From assembly GCA_958427155.1 (NCBI GenBank), contig CAUABB010000025.1:1-12435 (forward strand): a stretch of 12,435 nucleotides of DNA, in the 5' to 3' direction. Each line of letters opens with the position of its first letter. Positions within the stretch are counted from its first letter, which is position 1. Made by a program: the position numbers and the translations under genes. This document shows positions 1 through 6,749 of the stretch, in pieces. The notes under the pieces were generated by a model. It saw only the letters and a program-made list of their open reading frames with translations. It was not told the DNA's origin and searched no databases. Origin of the DNA: an uncultured Oscillospiraceae bacterium. GTDB taxonomy: Bacteria; Bacillota; Clostridia; Oscillospirales; Ruminococcaceae.

Positions 1-709
1 CTATGGTATAAAGCTCTGTCGATTTGTCTCCTTGACCTGAAATAATCAATGGGGTACGCGCTTCATCAATCAAAATGGAGTCTACTTCATCAACAATGGC
101 ATAGTGAAACCCGCGTTGAACTTTACTTTCTTTGTAAATAACCATATTATCCCGCAGGTAATCAAATCCGAGTTCATTGTTGGTACCGTAGGTAATATCA
201 CAGTTGTAGGCAGCACGGCGTTTGTCATTGTCCATATCATGTACAATCAACCCGACACTTAGCCCAAGGTAGTTGTAAACCTTTCCCATCCATTCCGAGT
301 CACGGGTGGCAAGGTAATCGTTCACTGTAACGATATGAACTCCTTTCCCGGTTAAGGCGTTCAGGTAAGCAGGCAGGGTTGCAACCAGTGTTTTTCCTTC
401 ACCGGTCTTCATTTCCGAGATGCGGCCCTGATGCAGAACAATGCCTCCAATGATCTGAACGGGGAAATGTTTCATTCCCAAAACACGCCAAGCAGCTTCA
501 CGACAGGTAGCAAAAGCTTCGGGAAGAAGCAGGTCCAGACTTGCTCCCTCTTCATAACGATGCCGCAGAATATTGGTTTGTGATTTAAGCTCTGCATCAC
601 TCATTTTGGAATAGACGCTTTCCAAATCCAAAACCTGCTGCATGATTGGCTTGATCCGTTTCATTTCACGATCAGAATATGTGCCGATTATTTTATCGAT
701 AAGACCCAT
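1..709 (-). CDS. secA: SecA preprotein translocase ATPase, N-terminal part (3' end outside window)
   Basis: SecA is the cytosolic motor ATPase that pushes unfolded preproteins through the SecYEG membrane channel. I translated 236 codons from the minus strand; the reading frame is open to the left edge, so roughly the first quarter to third of a typical SecA of 800-900 residues is present. Visible motifs are the Walker A segment EMKTGEGKTL (residues 99-108, Lys106), the VNDYLATRDSEWM segment (129-141), the TYGTNNELGFDYLRDNM segment (173-189) and the Walker B/DEAD-like DEVDSILIDEARTPLIISG stretch (207-225). These are diagnostic of SecA nucleotide-binding domain 1 and the start of the preprotein cross-linking domain. 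The start ATG (complement of 707-709) is preceded by AGGTGA at a 5-base distance, and a good promoter lies upstream at 764-792. No frameshift is seen in the visible part. Confidence 0.97.
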   Translation of the reverse strand, partial: MGLIDKIIGTYSDREMKRIKPIMQQVLDLESVYSKMSDAELKSQTNILRHRYEEGASLDLLLPEAFATCREAAWRVLGMKHFPVQIIGGIVLHQGRISEMKTGEGKTLVATLPAYLNALTGKGVHIVTVNDYLATRDSEWMGKVYNYLGLSVGLIVHDMDNDKRRAAYNCDITYGTNNELGFDYLRDNMVIYKESKVQRGFHYAIVDEVDSILIDEARTPLIISGQGDKSTELYTI

Positions 710-763
710 TAAGTTCACCTCGTATTTTCCGGGCCATACAGCCCCACTCATACATTCCTTTTT

Positions 764-792
764 ATTGTAAAGGTTTCCCAGTCAAAAGTCAA
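764..792 (-). promoter_or_regulatory. secA promoter (sigma-A type)
   Basis: Read on the minus strand, TTGACT (787-792) is separated by exactly 17 bases from TACAAT (764-769). This predicts a transcript start near 757 and a leader of about 45-50 bases before the secA ATG. Five of six bases match the consensus in each box. A second overlapping TTGACT-like copy lies a few bases downstream, inside the spacer. Confidence 0.75.
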
Positions 793-870
793 ACAATCAC
801 CGGAAGTTACTTGTAAGATATTTGTTAACATTGAGTTTTCTCAACCGGACAAGAATACGCGTCAAAGCTC

Positions 871-899
871 TTGCGTTTCTTCCTTTTTTCGATTATAAT
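871..899 (+). promoter_or_regulatory. Promoter of the NifU-like/GGGtGRT operon
   Basis: TTGCGT (871-876), a 17-base spacer and a perfect TATAAT (894-899) form a strong sigma-A type promoter. Transcription would begin near 906, about 43 bases before the ATG at 949. The promoter overlaps the only longer in-frame start (TTG at 871), which argues that the longer open frame is not translated. Confidence 0.8.
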
Positions 900-948
900 A
901 TTAATTGTATGTTATGCAGACAATAGCAAAACCGAAAGGAGCATTTAT

Positions 949-1641
949 ATGAACTATTCTCATGAAGTTGAGAAAATGTGTGTTCTGACAAAAGGCCCGC
1001 ATCATGGCCCCGCGCCGATTCCGGAAGAAGGCAAATGGGTAAAAGCGTATGAAATAAAGGATATTTCCGGCCTTTCCCATGGCGTGGGTTGGTGTGCCCC
1101 ACAGCAAGGTGCATGTAAGCTGACTCTGAATGTAAAAGACGGTATTATTGAAGAAGCAATGGTTGAAACCTTGGGTTGTTCCGGCATGACTCATTCTGCA
1201 GCGATGGCTGCTGAGATTCTTCCTGGGAAAACCTTGTTGGAAGCTCTTAATACCGACCTTGTATGTGATGCGATTAATGTTGCAATGCGTGAAATTTTTA
1301 AACAGTTGGCTTATGGCCGTTCTCAGACCGCGTTTTCCGAAGGCGGCCTTCCAATTGGCGCTGGCCTAGAAGATCTTGGAAAGGGACTGCGTTCTCAGGT
1401 TGGAACCATGTTCAGCACAAAGGCAAAAGGCGTCCGTTATCTGGAACTTGCTGAGGGCTACGTTCTTTCAATGGGTGTTGATGAAAACGGTGAAGCAATT
1501 GGATATAAGTTTGTCAAACTCGGAAAAATGCTGGAGGATATTCGCCACGGTGTTGATCCAACCACTGCTTACGAGAAGAATATCGGTACATATGGCCGCT
1601 ATGATGAGGCTGCCAAGTATGTCGATCCTCGTGAAGAATAA
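949..1641 (+). CDS. NifU-like iron-sulfur cluster assembly scaffold homologue
   Basis: A 230-residue protein related to the NifU N-terminal/IscU scaffold fold, in the form found next to GGGtGRT proteins in anaerobes. The scaffold-like core lies at about residues 45-130: KLTLNVKDGIIEEAMVETLGC (57-77, Cys77) and the following SGMTHSAAMAAEILPGKTLLEAL match the beta-strand/GC/serine-rich helix/GKSLDEAL order of IscU. Cysteines are at 11, 49, 56, 77 and 106. The usual C-x-D motif of IscU is replaced by CAPQQGAC (49-56), and no cysteine sits where the third IscU ligand is expected, so classical cluster transfer is uncertain. The C-terminal 100 residues are an extension absent from IscU. I chose the ATG at 949 because AAAGGAG lies 7 bases upstream and the longer TTG start overlaps the promoter. 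The next gene begins 19 bases after the stop. Confidence 0.8.
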   Translation: MNYSHEVEKMCVLTKGPHHGPAPIPEEGKWVKAYEIKDISGLSHGVGWCAPQQGACKLTLNVKDGIIEEAMVETLGCSGMTHSAAMAAEILPGKTLLEALNTDLVCDAINVAMREIFKQLAYGRSQTAFSEGGLPIGAGLEDLGKGLRSQVGTMFSTKAKGVRYLELAEGYVLSMGVDENGEAIGYKFVKLGKMLEDIRHGVDPTTAYEKNIGTYGRYDEAAKYVDPREE

Positions 1642-1660
1642 TTGAGGAGGATAAGTAGAT

Positions 1661-2659
1661 ATGGCACAGTTTGAAGGAAAAGAAAGAAGAATGCCTAAAA
1701 TTGAGAAATGTCTTGCTGAGTATGGCTTTGCCACTCTTGAAGATGCAAGAGATTTATGCTTGTCCAAAGGCATCAATGTTGACGAAATTGTAAAGGGTGT
1801 ACAGCCGATTGCGTTTGAAAATGCTGTCTGGGCGTATACTCTTGGTACTGCGGTTGCGCTGAAAAAAGGAATTAATAAAGCGGCAGATGCTGCTGAAGCG
1901 ATTGGAATTGGGCTTCAGGCGTTTTGTGTTCCGGGCTCTGTTGCGGAGCAACGGAATGTTGGACAGGGACACGGTAATTTAGGCGCTATGCTTTTAAGAG
2001 AAGAAACAGATTGTTTCTGCTTCCTTGCAGGTCATGAATCTTTTGCCGCCGCGGAGGGCGCAATTGGTATTGCACGGACTGCGAACAAAGCCAGAAAGAA
2101 GCCTCTTCGTGTTATTCTGAACGGCCTTGGAAAAGATGCTGCTTATATTATTTCCAGAATTAACGGTTTTACTTATGTTGAGACTGATTATGACTTCTAT
2201 ACCGGTGAGTTGAAGATTGTCCGCGAAGTCTCCTTCTCCAGTGGCGAGAAATCCAAGGTTCGTTGCTATGGCGCGAATGATGTTTTGGAAGGCGTTGCGG
2301 TTATGAAACTTGAGAAAGTCGACGTCTCTATTACTGGTAACTCTACTAACCCGGTTCGGTTCCAGCATCTAGTTGCCGGAACTTACAAGAAATGGGCGAT
2401 GGAAAATGGTGTGAAGTATTTCTCTGTTGCTTCTGGCGGTGGCACAGGTCGTACTCTGCATCCGGATAACATGGCTGCAGGCCCAGCTTCTTACGGTTTG
2501 ACTGACTCTATGGGTCGTATGCATGGAGACGCTCAGTTTGCTGGTTCTTCTTCCGTTCCGGCTCATGTAGAAATGATGGGTCTTATCGGCATGGGCAACA
2601 ACCCGATGGTTGGTGCTACCGTTGCTTGTGCGGTTGCAGTGGAAGAGGCAAATAAATAA
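1661..2659 (+). CDS. GGGtGRT family protein (function unknown)
   Basis: A 332-residue soluble protein carrying the family signature GGGTGRT at residues 259-265, followed by the glycine- and methionine-rich conserved tail (LHPDNMAAGPASYGLTDSMG, then MHGDAQFAGSSSVPAHVEMMGLIGMGNNPMVGAT). I recognise the family (a Pfam family named after this motif), but its biochemical activity is not established. Cysteines are at 17, 33, 89, 118, 120, 202 and 323; Cys118-x-Cys120 and the GQGHGN motif (101-106) are candidates for cofactor or metal contacts, which is inference. No signal peptide or membrane segment is visible. Its GAGGAGG ribosome site (1644-1650) starts right after the stop of the NifU-like gene, so the two are co-transcribed and likely coupled; a strong terminator follows. 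The pairing suggests a joint role around an iron-sulfur or redox cofactor. Confidence 0.88.
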   Translation: MAQFEGKERRMPKIEKCLAEYGFATLEDARDLCLSKGINVDEIVKGVQPIAFENAVWAYTLGTAVALKKGINKAADAAEAIGIGLQAFCVPGSVAEQRNVGQGHGNLGAMLLREETDCFCFLAGHESFAAAEGAIGIARTANKARKKPLRVILNGLGKDAAYIISRINGFTYVETDYDFYTGELKIVREVSFSSGEKSKVRCYGANDVLEGVAVMKLEKVDVSITGNSTNPVRFQHLVAGTYKKWAMENGVKYFSVASGGGTGRTLHPDNMAAGPASYGLTDSMGRMHGDAQFAGSSSVPAHVEMMGLIGMGNNPMVGATVACAVAVEEANK

Positions 2660-2703
2660 AAGATTATTCCGTTAAAGTGTTTTTAAAAAACGGATAGTGA
2701 AAG

Positions 2704-2747
2704 AAAACCTTCTGTTGTGGCTTTTGCTCTATAACAGAAGGTTTTTT
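2704..2747 (+). terminator. Rho-independent terminator after the GGGtGRT gene
   Basis: CCTTCTGTT (2708-2716) pairs with AACAGAAGG (2733-2741) around a 16-base loop, and the stem can be extended by four A-T pairs. A run of six T follows directly (2742-2747). Confidence 0.9.
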
Positions 2748-2784
2748 ATAACGTGGATTCAGAGAGACGTTATATGGAGACATA

Positions 2785-2793
2785 TGTTATAAT
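2785..2793 (+). promoter_or_regulatory. Extended -10 promoter for the DUF3737 gene
   Basis: A perfect TATAAT (2788-2793) preceded by TG one base upstream (2785-2786) forms an extended -10 element. No recognisable -35 box lies 16-18 bases upstream. Transcription starting near 2800 would give an unusually long leader of about 140 bases before the ATG at 2942. Confidence 0.5.
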
Positions 2794-2941
2794 ATTCTTA
2801 AAAAGAATGACTTCTTATGATGCCTTAGGATTTTGAATACTTTCCCTTTTGTTGAGAAGGAAGAAAATACTACCGGTTTATCAGATTAATAAAAGAAAAC
2901 TACCGTCTAAATACTAGATTTTGTTTTCGGGAGGGAAAACC
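2794..2941 (+). other. Leader region of the DUF3737 gene with short repeats
   Basis: No gene is visible here. Right after the -10 box, ATTCTT and AAGAAT form a 6-bp inverted repeat with a 3-base spacer (about 2793-2807). ACTACCG occurs twice, at 2869-2875 and 2899-2905, exactly 30 bases apart and both after an A-rich run. The stretch ends in the ribosome site GGGAGG (2930-2935). No riboswitch class is recognised. Confidence 0.35.
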
Positions 2942-3778
2942 ATGAACGTTATTCAAAACAAAACATTTGATATGGAGCGTTCCCTTTATGGCAGTAAGGA
3001 CGTATTGGTCAAAAATTGTTCCTTTGACGGCCCCGCTGATGGAGAGAGTGCTTTGAAGGAAAGTATGGATGTGCAGGTGGAACACTGTTATTTCAATCTG
3101 CGCTATCCTCTCTGGCATAATTACAGACTGAAAGTAAACGATTCTGAAATGACTTCAGCATGTCGGGCAGCACTATGGTATTCTAATTGTATTGATATTA
3201 CCAACACCAAGCTTCATGGCATTAAAGCCCTCCGAGAATGTGCTGACGTTAGAATATTCGGATGCGATATTATTTCTCCGGAGTTCGGTTGGTCGGTGAA
3301 AAATATTGTGATGGAAAACTCTGCCGTTGAGAGCGAATATTTTATGATGCGTTCCAGCGATCTTCGGTTTAAAAATGTGCAAATGAAAGGGAAATATTCT
3401 TTTCAGTACATTGAGAACTCTGTTTTGGAAAATTGCGTGTTTGATACTAAGGATGCTTTCTGGCACGCCAAAAATATAGTGGTGCGGAACAGTGTGATCA
3501 GAGGAGAATATCTAGCGTGGTACTGTGAAAACGTCACTTTTGAAAATTGTCAAATCACGGGAACACAGCCGCTTTGTTATTGCAAGAACTTAAAATTAAT
3601 CAACTGTAAGATGACGGATACCGATTTGGCTTTTGAACGGTCAGAGGTAGAGGCAACAATTGTTACCCCAGTCCTGAGTATCAAAAATCCTTATGCGGGT
3701 CATATTATGGTTCCTGCTGTAAAAGAGATCATTATGGATGATAAAAACGCGAAAGGCCAAATTGTTATTGAAAGTTGA
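2942..3778 (+). CDS. DUF3737 family right-handed beta-helix protein
   Basis: A 278-residue protein of the DUF3737 family, whose function is unknown. It is predicted to fold as a single-stranded beta-helix of the pectate-lyase-like type. No signal peptide is present, so it probably acts in the cytoplasm. Conserved family segments are KTFDMERSLYGSKDVLVKNC (7-26), FDGPADGESALKES, CRAALWYSN (74-82), KLHGIKALREC (90-100) and DIISPEFGWSVKNI. Eight rungs repeat with an exact 19-residue period: the marker residue sits at 88, 107, 126, 145, 164, 183, 202 and 221 (Asn in all but Gly107), with a second Asn/Asp ladder 14 residues later. I chose the ATG at 2942 because GGGAGG lies 6 bases before it; a TTG seven codons upstream sits ahead of and across that ribosome site. 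It is flanked by terminators on both sides, so it is a single-gene unit. Its aromatic-rich faces suggest ligand or carbohydrate contact, but no activity can be assigned. Confidence 0.9.
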   Translation: MNVIQNKTFDMERSLYGSKDVLVKNCSFDGPADGESALKESMDVQVEHCYFNLRYPLWHNYRLKVNDSEMTSACRAALWYSNCIDITNTKLHGIKALRECADVRIFGCDIISPEFGWSVKNIVMENSAVESEYFMMRSSDLRFKNVQMKGKYSFQYIENSVLENCVFDTKDAFWHAKNIVVRNSVIRGEYLAWYCENVTFENCQITGTQPLCYCKNLKLINCKMTDTDLAFERSEVEATIVTPVLSIKNPYAGHIMVPAVKEIIMDDKNAKGQIVIES

Positions 3779-3879
3779 AATGAATAGAGATACAGGAAGA
3801 CACAGCATATCGTTCTGTTTTATGAGTTAAACATATTTGAAGTAATTCTATAAAATTTTATTATTTAAACCTTGCTTTA

Positions 3880-3916
3880 AAAAGGTCTCCCGAAAAGCGG
3901 AGACCTTTTCCTTTTT
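3880..3916 (+). terminator. Rho-independent terminator after the DUF3737 gene
   Basis: AAAAGGTCTCC (3880-3890) pairs perfectly with GGAGACCTTTT (3899-3909) around an 8-base loop (CGAAAAGC), and a T-rich tail runs to 3916. The end of this element abuts the promoter of the next gene. Confidence 0.93.
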
Positions 3917-3917
3917 A

Positions 3918-3946
3918 TTGCAAAAACTGAATAAATATGCTAAAGT
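3918..3946 (+). promoter_or_regulatory. Promoter of the NSS transporter gene
   Basis: TTGCAA (3918-3923), a 17-base spacer and TAAAGT (3941-3946) with a TG extension one base before the -10 box (3938-3939). The transcript would start near 3953, about 28 bases before the ATG at 3981. The -35 box is also the only longer in-frame TTG start, which is therefore unlikely to be used. Confidence 0.65.
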
Positions 3947-3980
3947 AAACCCATATATAAAATCACAAGGGTGTGAGTAT

Positions 3981-5354
3981 ATGGAGAGGGAAACTTTTGG
4001 TTCCCGGTTGGGATTTATTTTGATTTCGGCAGGCTGCGCAATCGGTTTGGGAAACGTTTGGCGCTTTCCTTATATTGTAGGAGAGTATGGGGGCGCCGCG
4101 TTTATTTTAATATATCTCTTATTCTTAGTGTTGCTGGGAATCCCAATTATGACAATGGAATTTTCTGTTGGACGAGCTAGCCGAAAAAGCGTTGCCAGTT
4201 CTTTTCGCGCTTTAGAACCGAAAGGGAAAAAATGGCATGTTTTCGGATATTTTGGAATGGCCGGCAACTATCTTTTGATGATGTTTTACACAACTGTTTC
4301 AGGGTGGATGCTTGCTTATCTAATTAAAATGATAAAAGGTGATTTCGTAAATATAACAGGAAATGCTGTGAAACAGGAGTTTGATAAACTGACGGCAAAT
4401 CCTTGGCTGATGCTTACTTTTATGGGGATCGTTGTTCTCATTGGGTTTGGCGTCTGTTCTCTGGGGCTCCAAAACGGCGTCGAGCGTATCACTAAAGTTA
4501 TGATGACGCTTTTGATCGTGGTTATGGTTATATTGGCGGTCCGTTCCATAACACTGCCAAATGCAGAAGAAGGCCTTTCTTATTATTTGATCCCGGATTT
4601 TCAAAAAATGATGGATAAAGGGCTTCCTAATGTTTTGTTTGCCGCTTTGAGTCAAGCTTTTTTCACACTCAGTATTGGAATGGGCAGCATGGCGATATTT
4701 GGAAGTTATATGAAAAAAGATCGCAAACTTCTTGGAGAAACGATTAGCATTACGATTCTTGATACCTTCGTTGCTTTTGTTGCGGGGTTAATTATTATTC
4801 CGGCTTGTTTTGCGTATAATGTTGACCCTCAGTCTGGTCCTCCGCTTATTTTTGTAACCCTTCCGCACGTTTTTAATGAAATGCCGATGGGCCAGCTCTG
4901 GGGTTCTCTCTTTTTCCTGTTTATGATTTTTGCGGCGATTTCAACCGTAATTGCCGTTTTTGAAAACATTATATCTTTTGCTATGGATTTGTGGGGCTGG
5001 AGCCGCAGAAAAGCTTGTCTTATTAATATTGTAGCGGTCTTTCTCCTTTCGATGCCGTGTGTGCTCGGCTTTAATTTGTTAAGTGGATTTCATCCGCTTG
5101 GAGCTAACAGTACAATTATGGATTTTGAAGATTTTCTTGTCAGTAACAATATCTTACCGCTCGGCTCTTTGGTTTATGTCCTATTTTGCTGTACTAAATA
5201 CGGATGGGGTTGGAAAAACTTTATTCAGGAAGCCAATACGGGTTCTGGCCTAAATTTTCCGCAAAAAATTTATTTATATGCAAAGTATGTAATTCCTGTC
5301 GTAGTCCTTTATATTTTGATTCAGGGCTATATTGTGATGTTCTTTCCTTCTTGA
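3981..5354 (+). CDS. Sodium-dependent transporter, neurotransmitter:sodium symporter (NSS/SNF) family
   Basis: A 457-residue inner-membrane symporter that should use the sodium gradient to import amino acids or related solutes (LeuT fold). The family signature AIGLGNVWRFPY lies in membrane segment 1 (residues 20-31), with Asn25 matching LeuT Asn27. Segment 6 carries SQAFFTLSIGMG (224-235), where Thr229 matches the Na1 ligand Thr254 of LeuT. Segment 8 has FAAIST (327-332), where Ala328, Ser331 and Thr332 match the Na2 site. I count 11 hydrophobic segments, at about 8-30, 38-60, 88-116, 141-162, 168-190, 216-244, 249-277, 310-336, 344-370, 392-412 and 432-455. This is like the short bacterial members such as MhsT rather than the 12-segment LeuT. 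The substrate cannot be told from sequence. The ATG at 3981 has only a weak ribosome site (AAGGGTGTGAG). It is a single-gene unit by promoter and terminator placement. Confidence 0.93.
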   Translation: MERETFGSRLGFILISAGCAIGLGNVWRFPYIVGEYGGAAFILIYLLFLVLLGIPIMTMEFSVGRASRKSVASSFRALEPKGKKWHVFGYFGMAGNYLLMMFYTTVSGWMLAYLIKMIKGDFVNITGNAVKQEFDKLTANPWLMLTFMGIVVLIGFGVCSLGLQNGVERITKVMMTLLIVVMVILAVRSITLPNAEEGLSYYLIPDFQKMMDKGLPNVLFAALSQAFFTLSIGMGSMAIFGSYMKKDRKLLGETISITILDTFVAFVAGLIIIPACFAYNVDPQSGPPLIFVTLPHVFNEMPMGQLWGSLFFLFMIFAAISTVIAVFENIISFAMDLWGWSRRKACLINIVAVFLLSMPCVLGFNLLSGFHPLGANSTIMDFEDFLVSNNILPLGSLVYVLFCCTKYGWGWKNFIQEANTGSGLNFPQKIYLYAKYVIPVVVLYILIQGYIVMFFPS

Positions 5355-5498
5355 CCGTAACCAAAAGAGATGGTCATCCCTTAGTTTGCAAATGGTATAA
5401 TTTTAATAATTCTATTTTTTCGGTTAAATTGGAATATGCAGTTGTGAATGTATTTGTTTAAAAAAGCTTCTTTAGCTTTATTTAAAAGCTTTCTGTTT
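5355..5498. other. Gene-free space between convergent genes, with a weak A-T hairpin
   Basis: This 144-base convergent gap holds no gene. AAAGCTT (5463-5469) can pair with AAGCTTT (5486-5492) over a 16-base loop. On the minus strand the stem is followed by a run of T, so it may end hydrolase transcription; on the plus strand the tail is T-rich but interrupted. The stem is short and A-T rich, so the terminator call is tentative. Confidence 0.35.
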
Positions 5499-6428
5499 TC
5501 AGAAGGATATTTGGTTTTCACAAAAAGTATGGATATCTTCAAGAACCTGGGACTGAATATCTTCGTTTAAAATCTCGTGTCTTTTTCCTGGATAGAGATG
5601 ATATGTTGTATTGTAATACCCACGCGCTTTTAGAAAACTGACAGCGTTAATAAATTTCTCCTTGTTGATCAGGCAGGGATCATCTGCGCCGGATATAAAA
5701 TAAATGGGAAGACTTGAGTGGCGAAGTTGCCAGCCTTTTCTGCTGTAAGTCTTTCTCATCAATCGGTACAGATTTTGAAATCCATTTGCAGTAAAAACAA
5801 ATCCGCATTGTGGATCCTGATCATAAATTTCTACCGATTTGTTAGAACTGGAGAGCCATGAGTTCTGGCTTTGCTCTCCTGAGAACTTTTTTTGGAATGA
5901 TCCAAATGAAAGAGTTTGAAGAAGACCGCTCCTATAATGACTGCCACGAATAGCACCGATAATTTCTGCTAAAATTTGTCCTGCTAATGATGCGGGATTA
6001 TAGCTAGGGGACCCGCAGACAATCAGACCGTTTAGTTCGTAATCATACTGCTTTAAATAACAGCGAACAGCCATAGAACCCATGCTGTGCCCAAAAAGAA
6101 AAAAAGGAAGATTCGGAAACTGTTTTTTAGCAAAAAGGCTTACCTGATGCAGGTCCTCTATCAGCGCGTCCGCTCCATCTTTATAAAAATAGCCATAATC
6201 ATCTGTAGAACGCACACTTTCACCGTGTCCTCGATGGTCATGAATTACACAGGCAAAGCCGTAACCACAAAGATATTCCATTAACGCCTGGTATCTTTCT
6301 TTGTGCTCGCTCATTCCGTGGGAAATTTGAAAAACTGCTCTGGCCGCTCCATTCTCTGGTAAAGCGATCCAAATTGAAAGCGGTAAGGCGTCTTGAGCGG
6401 AAGGTAGTTTGAATTTTTTAATCTCCAT
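5499..6428 (-). CDS. Alpha/beta hydrolase, lysophospholipase / monoacylglycerol lipase type
   Basis: A 309-residue serine hydrolase. The family cleaves ester bonds of lysophospholipids, monoglycerides or similar esters; the exact substrate is not visible. The oxyanion-hole region ISHGMSEHKERY (35-46) and HDHRGHGES (63-71) are the classic hydrolase_4 motifs. The nucleophile elbow is GHSMG (113-117, Ser115). The acid is Asp240 in SGADDP (236-241), and the catalytic His is His274 in GKRHE (271-275). No signal peptide or membrane anchor is seen, so it should be cytosolic. I chose the ATG at 6426-6428 because AAAGGA lies 7 bases before it on the minus strand; the in-frame ATG 19 codons upstream has no comparable ribosome site. 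It stands alone on its strand, with no convincing promoter visible upstream. Confidence 0.9.
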   Translation of the reverse strand: MEIKKFKLPSAQDALPLSIWIALPENGAARAVFQISHGMSEHKERYQALMEYLCGYGFACVIHDHRGHGESVRSTDDYGYFYKDGADALIEDLHQVSLFAKKQFPNLPFFLFGHSMGSMAVRCYLKQYDYELNGLIVCGSPSYNPASLAGQILAEIIGAIRGSHYRSGLLQTLSFGSFQKKFSGEQSQNSWLSSSNKSVEIYDQDPQCGFVFTANGFQNLYRLMRKTYSRKGWQLRHSSLPIYFISGADDPCLINKEKFINAVSFLKARGYYNTTYHLYPGKRHEILNEDIQSQVLEDIHTFCENQISF

Positions 6429-6671
6429 TTTTTCATCCTTTGATAATTTGTGATAATAGACAGCGGAACTTAAATGCTTTAACATTGCTGTCTACATGTA
6501 ATATTATTTTTCTCTTAACAAATTAGGGAATAACCTTGTCTTAACATTTTCAGTTGAATTTAGCCGATGCTGATCTATAAATTGATCGACGTTGTATCAT
6601 TTAGGCCGAAAGCAGGTAAAATTAAAAACTTTTATCCAAAATTTTGTTGCTTCCGGTATAAATTTTAAAGT
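6429..6671. other. Intergenic region with no recognised feature
   Basis: This A-T rich stretch lies between the start of the hydrolase gene and the terminator of the HPr-like gene. I find no plausible small gene, RNA or repeat. It must contain the hydrolase promoter if that gene is independently transcribed, but no -35/-10 pair with correct spacing stands out on the minus strand. Confidence 0.4.
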
Positions 6672-6706
6672 AAAAGTCAAAACGCCTGGTTTTCAATACC
6701 AGGCGT
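6672..6706 (-). terminator. Rho-independent terminator of the HPr-like gene
   Basis: On the minus strand a perfect 9-bp stem, ACGCCTGGT (the strand opposite 6698-6706) with ACCAGGCGT (opposite 6682-6690), encloses a 7-base loop and is followed by TTTGACTTTTA. It lies about 45 bases past the stop codon. Confidence 0.9.
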
Positions 6707-6749
6707 CTCTTCAAAATTACATTGGAAACAGCGGAACTCCCGCATAAAA

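Noticed and set aside
871..948. 26-codon N-terminal extension of the NifU-like gene (TTG start, hydrophobic, signal-like)
   Set aside because: The extension begins on the -35 box and crosses the perfect TATAAT of the operon promoter, so most of it would lie upstream of the transcript start. The ATG at 949 has the AAAGGAG site. The apparent signal peptide is an artefact of promoter sequence.
3918..3980. 21-codon upstream extension of the NSS transporter
   Set aside because: Its TTG is the -35 box of the likely promoter and the family starts just before the GSRLGFI segment, as the ATG at 3981 gives.
5392..5401. TG-G-TATAAT extended -10 motif reading toward the hydrolase gene
   Set aside because: No -35 box and no gene downstream on that strand. 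It would make an antisense RNA to the hydrolase, but a lone A-T rich match in intergenic DNA is not enough.
5204..5461. Possible small gene overlapping the end of the transporter
   Set aside because: It is an out-of-frame shadow of the transporter continuing into A-T rich intergenic sequence, with no ribosome site and no recognisable protein.
6429..6485. 19-codon upstream extension of the hydrolase
   Set aside because: No ribosome site precedes the upstream ATG, whereas AAAGGA sits at the right distance from the internal ATG, and hydrolases of this family begin near the chosen start.
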